The notes: a model not told the origin generated them from the letters alone. Shown: positions 42,581-52,430, counted from the stretch's first letter. The stretch: DNA of 64,000 bases from CAVTUU01 sp045804965 (GCA_045804965.1 JBJMMD010000031.1:62001-126000); one strand, 5' to 3'. Program-made: numbers and translations.

Positions 42581-43624
42581 CTATGTGGCCTGGAGCAAGG
42601 CAATGGCACCGTGCTGGGCGTGACCGAAGGCGTGATTGACCGCCGGATAGGTTCCCGGTTCGGGGATTGTAAGCTCAACGCACGCCCCGTCTCCCGGTCC
42701 GATCGTGATCGATTGCAAGCCGACCAGTTTATTGGCCGGATTGGCGTTGACATAGGCCGCATCAAAGACCGCCCCTACGACGTGAAAGCTCGACCAGATG
42801 TTAGGCCCGGCATTGACCACGAAGATGCGGATCGGCTCACCGACCTTCACCGCGATCGGGTGCTCGACGTACTGATTGGCATAGCCATTGAAGACGGCAT
42901 AGTCGAGCGAACCATATTGCATCAGCTTGCCGAAGTCTGGTGTCTTGACGCCGTTCGGCCCGTCCGTCAGATAGAATTCACTTTGGACAAAGACAATTTC
43001 CTGCGCTGGGGGCCACCCCTCTTTGGGGTCGACGATCATCGCTCCGTACATCCCGGCTCCGATGTGCATCAGCACCGGCGGCGTTCCGCAGTGGTACATG
43101 AACGCGCCCGGATACTTCGGCGTAAAGCGCCAGGTGTACTCCTGCCCCGGCTGGACCACCGGGTAGTTCACATTGGGTGGAGTCTGGGCTGCGTGAGTGT
43201 CGAGGGAATGGGCCATTTGCGCTTCGTTGCGCACGGTGACGGTGATCTCGTCGCCGACCATCATGCGCATTGGGGTACTCGGGATCGTGCCCTCAAAGCT
43301 CCAGCCAGCGTACGTCACACCTTGGGCGACGAAGACGGTCGTCTCCTTCGCCGTCAACGTGATTTTTTTGGGACCGGGCTGGACCGCGACGAGCACCGGA
43401 TCCATCGGGGTAAATGTAGTCGGCGGTTGCGGGATTGGTGTACCAGAGCCCGTGCCCGGCTGCTCTCCACCGGAGCCAATAGGTGCGCCCGGTGGTGTCG
43501 GCGTCGGTTCTTGGGCCCGCACCGACTGTTCGCCGACGAATCCGCCGACTGGAATGGCTAAACCGAGCCCTGCCGCGAGTTTGACTAGCCCCCGACGATC
43601 AACGGGCGCGAGCAGTTTTTCCAT
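42581..43624 (-). CDS. nirK: NirK-like two-domain copper protein (copper nitrite reductase family)
   Basis: 347 residues. A Tat-like signal (RRGLVKLAAGLGLAIPVGG) ends near RAQ, followed by a Pro/Thr/Gly-rich linker. The two cupredoxin domains keep every NirK position I could place: type-1 copper His139, Cys179, His187, Met192; type-2 copper His144, His178, His331; and catalytic Asp142 and His281. If the family role holds, it reduces nitrite to NO outside the membrane. No partner electron carrier, regulator or NO reductase is in the window. Related multicopper oxidases are the alternative. Confidence 0.75.
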   Translation of the reverse strand: MEKLLAPVDRRGLVKLAAGLGLAIPVGGFVGEQSVRAQEPTPTPPGAPIGSGGEQPGTGSGTPIPQPPTTFTPMDPVLVAVQPGPKKITLTAKETTVFVAQGVTYAGWSFEGTIPSTPMRMMVGDEITVTVRNEAQMAHSLDTHAAQTPPNVNYPVVQPGQEYTWRFTPKYPGAFMYHCGTPPVLMHIGAGMYGAMIVDPKEGWPPAQEIVFVQSEFYLTDGPNGVKTPDFGKLMQYGSLDYAVFNGYANQYVEHPIAVKVGEPIRIFVVNAGPNIWSSFHVVGAVFDAAYVNANPANKLVGLQSITIGPGDGACVELTIPEPGTYPAVNHAFGHAQHGAIALLQAT

Positions 43625-44324
43625 CAGTCAACCCCTTGCTCCTCTATGCGATGACGTCCTCTCAGCTCGAAACATCTGCGGGCAGCCTTTGTTTACCGCT
43701 CTTCGGCGATGATCTCGCACGCGTCCGATACACGATGAAAACGCGACCGCAAGGACTGTGCCGGACGAGTTACATCTTCGCTCATGCCCTTTCGTCGCCC
43801 GTCGGTCGCTTCTCATTCCCCGCTGGCTGATTCGGGTGTAACGATGTTCGCGAAGCGAGCTCTCGTGCAGAAGACGCTCTTCTATGAGCCACTTCAAAGC
43901 GTCCTCAAACGATTCCGAATCATCAGCAGGTCGTGGCTCCATTGCAACCGCACTGTTGATCGCTGGATGTGTGAAGCTTCCAGATGAAGTTGTCCAAGCG
44001 TCCTGCTCAACGCGCGTTGATCGCCCGCAGCACCTCGTCTCCACCGACGAGTGCGACGGCTGGAAGACCAACAGCCGCAAGGGAAGCTGCACCGCGTCGT
44101 GCGTGTAGAACCCGGCTCGGGCTAGGCTCTTCTGAACGCGCTTCAGCCAGATTGATAGCGGCACGGCGATCGTGGCCGCATACCTTGTGCTGGTGCCGAG
44201 TCGGGCCGTAGTTCGTCGCCCGGCGGAAATCGAGCCAATTCGTTTGCAGTCGATCCCGAGTTGACTATCAAGGTCGTATTACGAGGAAAGAGATCCCCAA
44301 GTTGCACGGCGACCCTTACCGCTT
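43625..44324. other. Gene-poor 700-bp stretch upstream of the NirK-like gene
   Basis: Open frames exist on both strands, notably minus 43628-44164, with a helix-like patch FEDALKWLIEERLLHESSLR encoded around 43870-43920. That frame loses protein-like composition on both sides and has no ribosome site. It may be a decayed gene. I can support no function here. Confidence 0.4.
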
Positions 44325-44534
44325 CTACCGCGCCTTGCCTTCGAAATCTGTCGTCGCCTCGTGCATGGGATCTGCGGAATCCATGACCAGAGAGTTGTCC
44401 CTATAGCGCATTTTGAGGACGAAGTTATCGATGTTGGCCACCTCACCGTACTCCAGTTCGAAGGTGGTCGCATCGGCCCAGGCGCCGTGCGGCGCAGCGA
44501 AGTCAGGAGCCGCTTTCTGGTATAGATTGTGCAC
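44325..44534 (-). CDS. Small hypothetical protein, 69 aa
   Basis: The sequence looks protein-like: GAWADATTFELEYGEVANID, then NFVLKMRYRDNSLVMDSADP and a short charged tail. There is balanced hydrophobic/charged alternation, suggesting a small beta-rich fold. It is divergent from the rhomboid gene, 41 bp away. No family recognised; the start ATG 44534 lacks a strong ribosome site. Confidence 0.5.
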   Translation of the reverse strand: MHNLYQKAAPDFAAPHGAWADATTFELEYGEVANIDNFVLKMRYRDNSLVMDSADPMHEATTDFEGKAR

Positions 44535-44575
44535 TTGGCGGCCACGATTCCTCGCCGGAAACGGCAGTCTTCGCC

Positions 44576-45349
44576 ATGGTCACCGCAGAGATGGTCGGTC
44601 CCAATTTTCGGACAGGGAACAAGGCCGTGATTCCAATCGGAGACGAGAACCGGGGACAGAGTTTGAGGCCATGGGTCAACTACGGGCTGATCGCAATTAA
44701 CTTCCTGATTTTCTTCTACGAACTGACACTCTCGGAGCAGGAGCTGACGCGCTTCCTTCTGCGATGGGGGCTGGTCCCGGCTGAGATATCGCACGGCCAC
44801 AACTTCTACACTATGGTGACCGATCTCTTCCTCCACGGCGGCTGGCTTCATATTTTCGGCAACATGCTGTTCCTCTGGATCTTCGGCGACAATGTCGAAG
44901 ACACGATGGGGCACGTTCGCTATCTGCTCTTCTACCTCCTCTGCGGATTCGCTGGCAATCTCGGACAAGTACTCGTCAATCCGGACAGTGCTATGCCGCT
45001 CGTCGGGGCGAGCGGCGCGATCGCTGGCATCCTCGGCGCCTACTTGGTCATGTTCCCATTCGGCAAGATCAGAACGTTCTTCCTGATCGGCTGGATCCCG
45101 ATCATTTTCCTCGTGCCGGCGTGGGTGCAGATCGGGCTCTGGATCCTGCTGCAATTTCTCAATGGCCTTGCCACGCTCGGGGCCCGCACTGCCGATACAA
45201 GCGGTGGCGTTGCCTTCTTTGCGCACATAGGTGGGTTTGCCGCGGGGGTCCTGCTGAATAGGATCTTTCGCGATCGCGAGGCTTACGAACGGCAAAAACT
45301 TGCCCGAGAGGGAAACCGCGCGTTTCAGCGAGCAGATTGGGGTGGTTAA
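44576..45349 (+). CDS. Rhomboid-family intramembrane serine protease
   Basis: 257 residues with at least six membrane segments. The catalytic dyad is present: Ser147 in GASGAIAG and His217 in FFAHIGGFAAG. The L1-loop/helix-2 motif HGGWLHIFGN lies at 87-96. The N-terminus has the family's VIPIGDENR segment just before the first helix, so GTG 44627 (AGGGAA upstream) is an alternative start that would remove 17 residues. Substrate unknown. It converges with treZ. Confidence 0.9.
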   Translation: MVTAEMVGPNFRTGNKAVIPIGDENRGQSLRPWVNYGLIAINFLIFFYELTLSEQELTRFLLRWGLVPAEISHGHNFYTMVTDLFLHGGWLHIFGNMLFLWIFGDNVEDTMGHVRYLLFYLLCGFAGNLGQVLVNPDSAMPLVGASGAIAGILGAYLVMFPFGKIRTFFLIGWIPIIFLVPAWVQIGLWILLQFLNGLATLGARTADTSGGVAFFAHIGGFAAGVLLNRIFRDREAYERQKLAREGNRAFQRADWGG

Positions 45350-45565
45350 TGACCCCGCCGACAGTACCTTGCCAGCGGCGGCGAGAACGAGGTTGCGAGT
45401 CACGGCAGATTCATGTTCAGCCAGCAATCCGGGATCAATAGCCCTCAGTCGGTCGCGGTTTTCCAAGTGGGTTTTTTCGCCTCGTGCCTTGGTGATTTGG
45501 CGACAGTTCGCGGCTCTCCCGCACAGTTGCGCCCAAATCACGCCCTCGTCCCTAACGCACGGTTG

Positions 45566-47461
45566 TTAATCGTCAGGGTCGACCTGAGAGTTGGGCCGAA
45601 GAGCGCCGGCTACGGATATGATCACGGCCGATCGAGCCGGCAACTTGATCTGGTCCCCTCGGATTGATATGTGCTCGCCATTTCCGCTGAAACGCTGGGC
45701 GCAGATGTCTAATAACACTCGCGCGTCGCCGGCTGGGAGGTCGCGAAGTCCAGGCGTCACTTCGCGGTCGAGCGTGGTTGCCGCGCCGAAGTTGGCAATG
45801 AGGAGGCGGTGATCAAGACCGTGCCAGCGGTGAACGACGATCGCTTGCGCGCCAAGCGGGCTGGCGCGAACAGACGATCGCTCGCGGTAAGCAAGCACAG
45901 AATCCTCGCGACGAAGGGCGAGGAGGCTGCGATAGAGCTCGTAGATACCGGCATTGCGGACACGCTCACGGAGATCGACCTTCGAAGAAAGGAAGGTCGA
46001 TTCAGCCTGAGGATCGGGGATCGAATCACGCATGTCCTCGTCACTGAAAGCGCGAAAGTCGCTGAATTCACGGCGACGACCTTTCGTAACGAGACGACCG
46101 AGCTCGGGCTCGTGATCGGTAAAGTAGAGAAATGGAGTCGAGGCGGCAAATTCCTGACCCATGAAGAGCAGAACCGGCTCGGGAACAAAAAGGAGGAGCG
46201 CCGACGCGACGGCGTAGCGGCCGGCGTCGATGTCGTGATGCAGACGCTCGCCAAAGGGGCGATTGCCGACCTGATCGTGGTTCTGAATGCAGAAGATGAA
46301 GGCGGATGCCGGTTCGTCGGTGACCTGGGTGCCGCGTCGCTCGCCGGTCGAAAGTAAAGGCTCGCCCTGATAGATGAACCCTTCGTTTATGGCCGTCGCG
46401 AGCAACTCCATGCTGCCGAGATAGTTGCCGTAATAGTTTTCCCGCGCGCCGGTCAGATAGACGCGCAGCTCGTGGTGAAAGTCATCCGCCCACACCGCGT
46501 CGCAACCATAGCCGCCAGTCTGCCGTGGTCGAACCGTGCGGACGTCGTTGCGGGCCTCCTCGGCGATGACGACAATATTGCGCTCGCTTGCGCCATGGGC
46601 TCGCGCCGAGATCTCGGCCAGAACGTGGGTTGGGCTGTCGTCGACGATGGCATCAGTTGCATCTAGGCGCAGACCATCCATATGGAACTCGCGGATCCAA
46701 TAACACGCGTTCTCGATCACGAAGTCGCGGACTCGGTGGCTGTTGGGACCGTCGTAATTGATCGCGTCGCCCCAAGGCGTCTGATGACGGTTCGTGAAAT
46801 AGTCGTCGCTGAAGACGCGAAGATAGTTTCCATCAGGCCCAAGATGGTTGTAGACGACGTCGAGAATCACGCCGAGCCCCTCACGGTGGGCGGCGTCGAC
46901 TAGGCGGCGGAGGTCCTCCGGGTGGCCGTAGTTCGCGCTCGGGGCGAAGAGATCGACACCGTCGTAGCCCCAATTCCAGCGGCCGGGGCACGCGGCAACC
47001 GGCATCAACTCGATCGCGTCGATGCCGAGGCGTTTGAGCTCTGGAAGCTGGCCGATGAGCGCCTTGAACGTGCCCTCGCGCGTATAGGTACCGACGTGCG
47101 TTTCGTAGACCACCAGACCGTTCATGGTCAGACCAGGCCAGCTATCGTCGGTCCAGTTAAAGGCAGAAGGGTCGATCACCTCGGACGGACCGTGTACGCC
47201 CTCGGGTTGAAAGCGTGACCACGGATCGGGCGCGACTTGATTGCCTTCCAGACGAAATCGGTAGCGCGCCCCCGCGCCGATGCCTGGGATGACCCCCAGA
47301 TAGAGCCCATCGGATGCGGCCGCGAGTAGGTAAAAGGATGGACTGTTCTCGCCCCGAAGCTCGACCTCGACCTTTGCTGCCTTGGGAGCCCAAACGGCGA
47401 AGCGGACGCCATCCGCGACGAGGTTCGCACCAAGGAACCGATCGAATGTCTGGTCTGTCAT
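45566..47461 (-). CDS. treZ: Malto-oligosyltrehalose trehalohydrolase
   Basis: 631 residues, GH13. It releases trehalose from maltooligosyl-trehalose made by TreY. There is an N-terminal beta-sandwich (FAVWAPKAAKVEVEL), then the barrel with DGVDLFAPSANYG, nucleophile Asp267 in DGLRLDATDA, acid/base Glu301 in VVIAEEARND and the conserved IQNHDQVGNRPFGER. Full length. It follows treY after a 43-bp gap, giving a treY-treZ operon. Confidence 0.96.
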   Translation of the reverse strand: MTDQTFDRFLGANLVADGVRFAVWAPKAAKVEVELRGENSPSFYLLAAASDGLYLGVIPGIGAGARYRFRLEGNQVAPDPWSRFQPEGVHGPSEVIDPSAFNWTDDSWPGLTMNGLVVYETHVGTYTREGTFKALIGQLPELKRLGIDAIELMPVAACPGRWNWGYDGVDLFAPSANYGHPEDLRRLVDAAHREGLGVILDVVYNHLGPDGNYLRVFSDDYFTNRHQTPWGDAINYDGPNSHRVRDFVIENACYWIREFHMDGLRLDATDAIVDDSPTHVLAEISARAHGASERNIVVIAEEARNDVRTVRPRQTGGYGCDAVWADDFHHELRVYLTGARENYYGNYLGSMELLATAINEGFIYQGEPLLSTGERRGTQVTDEPASAFIFCIQNHDQVGNRPFGERLHHDIDAGRYAVASALLLFVPEPVLLFMGQEFAASTPFLYFTDHEPELGRLVTKGRRREFSDFRAFSDEDMRDSIPDPQAESTFLSSKVDLRERVRNAGIYELYRSLLALRREDSVLAYRERSSVRASPLGAQAIVVHRWHGLDHRLLIANFGAATTLDREVTPGLRDLPAGDARVLLDICAQRFSGNGEHISIRGDQIKLPARSAVIISVAGALRPNSQVDPDD

Positions 47462-47504
47462 GAGCGGCCTTTCTTCAGCGTCCGCTGAGGTCCCAAGCCA
47501 GCGA

Positions 47505-50489
47505 TCATTCGTCCGGCGACACTTGCCGAGCTAACAGCGCCACCGGCAGCGACGAAAACAGGTCGGCGGCGGTGACAAAGGCGTCGCCATTGGCGCTGGA
47601 GAGCGGGACAAGTTTATCGGTGAAAGCATCGCGATACTGTGCATCTTCTGGCAAATCGGGAAGCCCGATGCGCGAGTCGCCCCACAGATCGGAAGTCAGC
47701 AGCACGCTAGGATCATCGCGTGTCAGCGTGGCGACAAGGCGCGGGACAGCGACGATGGTCTCGCGGCCATCCAGACGGCGCGCGAACGCGCAGATGTGAT
47801 CAGCCTGCCGGCCGGTTGTCGCGAGCGGAAGATAGTCTCCGCGCCGGTAGAGCTCAGGATCGGCGTGCCGGCAGGCGAGTGCGCGATGAGTCACATAGAG
47901 CTTAATCGCGCCGTCGGCACGACGTTGCCACAGGTCGGCGACGAGGCGTTCGGGTTTGCGGCGGCGGAGTTCACGCAGGAGACGGTGACGGACGGTGAAA
48001 TCGACCGGGCGGCGATTGTCCGGATCGACGAGGCTGAAATCCCAAAGCTCAGTTCCCTGATACAGATCCGACACTCCGGGTGAAGTGAGCTTCAGGAGCT
48101 GTTGAGCGAGACTGTTGACGATGCCGAGCTGCGCGACGCGATCGCGCAGCGCCGTGAAGTCGTCGAGAAAAGGATTGATACCTTTAGTCCGGAGCGCGGT
48201 GCGGACGAACGCGGCGGTCGCCTCATCATACGCCGTGTTGGGGTTGATCCAGCTCGTATGGACCTGCGCCTCATGGATCGCCTTCAGCATATACGCCTCC
48301 ATTCGGTCGATGAGGTCGGAATCGGGCGTCGCTAGGTTGAACGGCCAAGCGCCGAGGAGCGTTTGGTAAAAGAGGTACTCATCGTTGCGATCAGGAGCAG
48401 GTGTTCCATCGACCCGGGTTTTGTGACGGCGGTTGAGCCGGCTCCAGCGATTGATGCTCGCGCGCCATTCGCGCGGAAGCTCCGAAAGGAGATCAATGCG
48501 GGCGCGGACATCCTCACTCCGCTTTGTGTCGTGGGTCGAGGACGATATCATCGCAGCCGGCCAGTGGCGGAGGCGCTCGGCATTCTGCTGGTGGAATTCG
48601 ACGAGCGGGAGCCCGAAGATGGCCGGATCGCCCCCGACCTCGTTGAGGGAGGTCAGGCGGTTATAGACGTAGAAGGCCGTGTCCTCCAGGCCTTTGGCCA
48701 TAACCGGGCCGGTGAGTTGTTGCACTTTCATGCCAAACCGGCATCGCTCCCCTCGCTGTCTCTCGCTCACTTCGCCTTTCGTGCCCAGGAGTACGTCGCG
48801 CACGAAATCGAACACAGACGGATCGGAGGCGGGGTTCCGTCGCTTCGCCACATTGAGGGCTTGCGAGATCACCCGCCGATCGCGGTCCTTCGCCTTCTCC
48901 TCGTCGCACGTCAAGTAGGTCCGGTAGACCGGAAAGCAGGCGATGACTTCGCCTATCGCGAACCGGAGGCTGTTCAACGTGAAGTCGCGGGTGCGGCGGT
49001 GCTGCTCGGAGATGCGGTTCAGAGCCCAGGCGAGGACGTTGATTTCACTCGCGAGGGCAACGCGCATAATCAGCTGCTTGCTCTCGTAGACAACATCGGC
49101 AAATGACTGACGCTCACCTGAGATGAAGCGCGCGTACAGGTCGTCGAACGTTTTTCGGTTGGATGGATCGACGAAGACCTCGGTTGCGGCTTGGACGAAC
49201 TCGTAGCCGACTGTGCCGTGAACAGCCCAATCAGCCGGCAACTCCTCGCCCCGCTCGAGAATCTTTTCGACCACCAAGTAGATCGACCACTGCTCTGCAT
49301 CCGTCGCATGCTGTTCCCACCACGCCGCAAACTCAGGTTCGAGGTCAGCCCAAGAAAGGTTGCGGGCGGCTCGGGGTGGATCTGCATCGAAGATGGCGCG
49401 GGCGCGGGCGAGAAACGCGGCGCACTGGAGCTTGGCGAAATAGCCGGCCGGGTCCCAGAGGCCGTCTGGATGGTCAATACGAACGCCAGTGACGGCGCCT
49501 TGGCCGATGAGCTGCATTAGCAAGCGGTGCGTAGCGACGAAGACCTCCGGGATTTCTTGCCGGATGGCGGCAAGTTCGTTGATAGCGAAAAAGCGGCGAT
49601 AGTTGATCTCTTCCGCCGCTGTGCGCCAATAAGCGACTCGATACGATTGTTGTTCGAGCAGCGTGTCGATGGCGTCGACGCTGCCAGTTTCGCTGGTACG
49701 CCCGTTGAACCAGCGCAGAGTTTCTTCGAGCGCCTCAGCGATCTCCGGCGTCGCGTTGACAGAATCGGCAAGGCGGCGTTTGGCGACGATCTGCTCGCGT
49801 TGCCGCTCGGCGACGCGGTCGGGATCTCGCTCATTGTTCGCGGGCAAGCGATCGAAGGCGGTCAAGATGCTCTGGTACTCAAGGAGTGGCAGTGCTTCGG
49901 GGTGGAAGCCGTCAACCAGCGTCCCGAGCGCGTGACCGAGGATGAATGGATAAGTGGGTGGTGCGATTGGCAGCGGTTGGTCAAAATACCATGCGGTGAA
50001 GACGCCGTTCTCGTATTTGAGCGTAATTTCGCCTCGCTCGAGGACGACCCCGTAGTGCTCGCGAAGGAATGGAATAAGGACCTTGTTCCGGAGCTCGGCT
50101 TTCAACGGCTGCCAGTCGATGTCGAAGACTCGCGCATTTGACGAGGTTTGTCCGTTTTCGAGGACGTCGAGCCACCACGAGTTCGCACCGTCGGCGATGC
50201 CCATATGGTTGGGAACGAAATCGAGAACAAGGCCGAGGCCCTGCCGCTGAAGGGCGGCGACAAGGGCGCGGAACTCGTCGTCCGTGCCGATTTCGGGATT
50301 AAGCGAGCCATAGTCGGTGACGTCGTACCCATGCATGCTGCCCGGCGCGGCTTTGAAAATCGGCGATGCGTACAACGCGCTGACGCCGAGACTCGCCAAG
50401 TAGGGAACGATGCGCTCCGCATCTTTAAAGGTAAATCCGGCGTTGAATTGCACGCGATAAGTTGCAATCGGCGCCTGTGCCGGCGTCAT
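47505..50489 (-). CDS. treY: Malto-oligosyltrehalose synthase
   Basis: GH13 intramolecular transglucosylase converting the reducing end of alpha-1,4-glucan to a trehalose unit. From ATG 50489 it is 994 residues; the frame is open to 50699, but those residues are not family-like. Key parts are ATYRVQFNAGFTFKDAERIV at the start, LVLDFVPNHMGIA, the nucleophile Asp339 in VRIDHPDGLWDP, KGLEDTAFYVYNRL and SPGVSDLYQGTELWDFSLVDPDNRR near the C-terminus. The ribosome site before ATG 50489 is poor. With treZ and the debranching enzyme it makes trehalose from glycogen. Confidence 0.96.
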   Translation of the reverse strand: MTPAQAPIATYRVQFNAGFTFKDAERIVPYLASLGVSALYASPIFKAAPGSMHGYDVTDYGSLNPEIGTDDEFRALVAALQRQGLGLVLDFVPNHMGIADGANSWWLDVLENGQTSSNARVFDIDWQPLKAELRNKVLIPFLREHYGVVLERGEITLKYENGVFTAWYFDQPLPIAPPTYPFILGHALGTLVDGFHPEALPLLEYQSILTAFDRLPANNERDPDRVAERQREQIVAKRRLADSVNATPEIAEALEETLRWFNGRTSETGSVDAIDTLLEQQSYRVAYWRTAAEEINYRRFFAINELAAIRQEIPEVFVATHRLLMQLIGQGAVTGVRIDHPDGLWDPAGYFAKLQCAAFLARARAIFDADPPRAARNLSWADLEPEFAAWWEQHATDAEQWSIYLVVEKILERGEELPADWAVHGTVGYEFVQAATEVFVDPSNRKTFDDLYARFISGERQSFADVVYESKQLIMRVALASEINVLAWALNRISEQHRRTRDFTLNSLRFAIGEVIACFPVYRTYLTCDEEKAKDRDRRVISQALNVAKRRNPASDPSVFDFVRDVLLGTKGEVSERQRGERCRFGMKVQQLTGPVMAKGLEDTAFYVYNRLTSLNEVGGDPAIFGLPLVEFHQQNAERLRHWPAAMISSSTHDTKRSEDVRARIDLLSELPREWRASINRWSRLNRRHKTRVDGTPAPDRNDEYLFYQTLLGAWPFNLATPDSDLIDRMEAYMLKAIHEAQVHTSWINPNTAYDEATAAFVRTALRTKGINPFLDDFTALRDRVAQLGIVNSLAQQLLKLTSPGVSDLYQGTELWDFSLVDPDNRRPVDFTVRHRLLRELRRRKPERLVADLWQRRADGAIKLYVTHRALACRHADPELYRRGDYLPLATTGRQADHICAFARRLDGRETIVAVPRLVATLTRDDPSVLLTSDLWGDSRIGLPDLPEDAQYRDAFTDKLVPLSSANGDAFVTAADLFSSLPVALLARQVSPDE

Positions 50490-50870
50490 CCGGGCGACGA
50501 CCGAGTCAACCAAAGCCTGATCGGACGACCGCTGGGTCCGAACCTCGTCCAAGAGTATGGGCTCCTTGCTGATGGCGGGGTTTCCATCTGATCGATGGTG
50601 GGCAGCGAGATGAAGAGCGTTTGAAGTACCGCCCCCAATGCCTACCACACCATCAACCAGGACGCGACCGCCCAACGTTCCGCGGTTATCGTCTCCCACG
50701 AATTGTGCCAGCGGGCGGCGACTTGTTCCGGTTCAACGGCTTTTGGACACGCTCAATTCGCGTTCACTGCCGAACTTGACGGCCAAGCGATGGCATAGTC
50801 GCCCGAGGACGTTGCCGAGTGAATGGATCGCAGCGTGAAAGTAACGTGACATCGCGAGTTATCGAAGGAT
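50490..50870. other. Upstream region of treY
   Basis: 381 bp between treY and the small plus-strand genes. The treY frame continues into 50490-50699 without resembling its family. I see no clear promoter or hairpin and no other gene. Confidence 0.35.
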
Positions 50871-51083
50871 TTGACGCTCAATGAATCGAACTATCAAGAG
50901 AGCCAGACTCCTCGCTCAGATCTGAATGACAATAAAGGGAGCTTGGAAACGCGGCAGGGTGGCGAACGCAGAGGTATGTTGACCAATCCTGAACTGAAGA
51001 ACAATCCTGTCGATTCCGCGTTTGGTGATTCGACTATCCATGGTACGGTTGGCCGCTTGGGGAACATTCAAATCAAGGAGTGA
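50871..51083 (+). CDS. Possible small hydrophilic protein, 70 aa (doubtful)
   Basis: Frame from TTG 50871. The predicted product is Asn/Ser/Gly-rich and polar, resembling an intrinsically disordered small protein. It ends 3 bp before the RibD-like gene, which would fit an operon. The ribosome site AAGGA is too close to the TTG. No family recognised; it could be leader sequence only. Confidence 0.28.
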   Translation: MTLNESNYQESQTPRSDLNDNKGSLETRQGGERRGMLTNPELKNNPVDSAFGDSTIHGTVGRLGNIQIKE

Positions 51084-51086
51084 ACG

Positions 51087-51638
51087 ATGCGAAAAATTGT
51101 TGCCGGGCTGTTCATTTCACTCGATGGCGTTTTTGAATCTCCGGATAAGTGGCACTTCCCCTACTTCACTGACGAAATGGGCGAGGCCGTGGGTTCCCAA
51201 ATGGCAGAGGCAGACACCATGCTGCTCGGCAGAGTGACCTACCAAGAATTCGCAAGGTACTGGCCGCAGCAATCGAGCGACGAGCCGCCTGCCGACTACA
51301 TGAACAACACCCCTAAGGTCGTCGTCTCCAATACCTTGGATTCGGTCGACGATTGGCAGAATTCTTCACTGATCAAAGGCAACGTCGTGGAGGAGATCAC
51401 CAAATTGAAGCAACAGCCGGGCAAGAACATCGGAGTCACTGGCAGCGGCACTCTCGTCCGGTCGCTGCTGGAGAACAACCTCCTTGACGAACTGCGGCTC
51501 CTCGTACATCCCATCGTCGTCGGCAGTGGCAAGCGTCTTTTTCCGGACGGTACACCACAAAAGGGCCTCAAGCTCGCCGATTCAAAAACATTCAACACTG
51601 GTGTCCTCTACCTGACCTACCAACCAGCCGACGCCTAG
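51087..51638 (+). CDS. Dihydrofolate-reductase-like (RibD C-terminal domain) protein
   Basis: 183 residues of the YwjB/YyaP-type group of stand-alone RibD_C proteins. It contains FISLDGVFESPDKWHF at the start, ADTMLLGRVTYQEFARYWP, IGVTGSGTLVRSLLENNLLDEL (NADPH-binding part) and HPIVVGSGKRLFPDG. An NADPH-dependent reductase is expected; the true substrate is unknown. The ribosome site AAGGAG lies 6 bp before ATG 51087. Confidence 0.92.
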   Translation: MRKIVAGLFISLDGVFESPDKWHFPYFTDEMGEAVGSQMAEADTMLLGRVTYQEFARYWPQQSSDEPPADYMNNTPKVVVSNTLDSVDDWQNSSLIKGNVVEEITKLKQQPGKNIGVTGSGTLVRSLLENNLLDELRLLVHPIVVGSGKRLFPDGTPQKGLKLADSKTFNTGVLYLTYQPADA

Positions 51639-51829
51639 TTTCAAAATGACACTGATCGCGCGGGCGCGAGCACTTCCCCGTCGCCATGTGTGACCAGTTG
51701 ACGATCGTCCCGGGAGGATGGCCAATTCGCGGGAGTCAGAATGGGAATGAGCACTGGCACGGTGTTTGCGCCCACAACGCTCATTCAGATTCGATCGACG
51801 AAGTGGTTGATCGACAAAGGAGGTGCTCC

Positions 51830-52291
51830 ATGGAACAGAGCTCAGGCGAGGACATTACGCGGTACACCGAGCCTCACCAAGAGAGCCAGCCAATCGGTCT
51901 AGTGCAGCCGGGGATGAAGGTTGTCGATGCCGCGGGCAACGACGTCGGTAAAGTTTCCGACCTGAAGATGGGCGATCCCCAGGCTGCGACCGATCTCGGC
52001 GAACACCCGGAGGATGTCGGGTGGGGCGTCGGCGTATTCGCCGTCGGCTCCACTGGTCCGAATTTAGGGGCTGGTGCCGTAGTCCCGGCTGAGGCCGGTG
52101 GACCGGGGCCCTTCTCCGGCGAGCCGAGCGTGCCGCTCCCCATCCAGGGTCGCCTGCTCCGTGAGGGCTACGTCAAGATCGATGGTGGCCTCTTCCACGG
52201 TGATTACTACGCCGCAGCATCCACTATCGAGTCGGTTTCAAAGGACACCGTCCGGCTTTCCGTCGCGAAGGACGACCTGCCTAAGAGGTAA
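51830..52291 (+). CDS. DUF2171 / PRC-barrel-like protein
   Basis: 153 residues. LVQPGMKVVDAAGNDVGKVSDLKMGDPQA is the PRC-barrel-like DUF2171 motif, and the C-terminal half has YVKIDGGLFHGDYYAAASTIESVSKDTVRLSV, a second barrel-like strand set. The centre is Gly/Pro-rich. ATG 51830 has a near-perfect AAAGGAGGTG upstream. No signal peptide. The family often accompanies stress-response genes; the role here is unknown. A strong terminator follows. Confidence 0.8.
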   Translation: MEQSSGEDITRYTEPHQESQPIGLVQPGMKVVDAAGNDVGKVSDLKMGDPQAATDLGEHPEDVGWGVGVFAVGSTGPNLGAGAVVPAEAGGPGPFSGEPSVPLPIQGRLLREGYVKIDGGLFHGDYYAAASTIESVSKDTVRLSVAKDDLPKR

Positions 52292-52393
52292 CCGTTACAT
52301 TTTCATGCCACGCCGGTACGGAACCATGAAACTGTTGGAGAGGTAAGCGGGCCTCAAGTCGCCAACACGTCACGCTGTGCTGCTAACGCAGCG

Positions 52394-52430
52394 ATGCCCC
52401 ATGGTCGAGATAACCATGGGGCATAATTTT
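52394..52430 (+). terminator. Intrinsic terminator after the DUF2171 gene
   Basis: A perfect 12-bp stem (52394-52405 and 52413-52424, sequence atgccccatggt and its complement) with a 7-nt loop, followed by AATTTT. This is the clearest intrinsic terminator in the window, about 100 bp past the stop. Confidence 0.9.

Noticed and set aside
42329..43561. Long plus-strand open frame of 410 codons
   Set aside because: Antisense to the NirK-like gene; composition is an Arg/Asp/His-rich mirror of the real frame and no family motif is present.
43628..44164. Minus-strand open frame of 178 codons
   Set aside because: Only about 35 residues look protein-like, with no ribosome site and a basic low-quality C-terminus. 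Treated as possible decay, not a gene.
44279..45541. Long minus-strand open frame of 420 codons
   Set aside because: Antisense to the rhomboid gene, whose catalytic motifs are intact. Only the small part at 44325-44534, in a different frame, looks protein-like.
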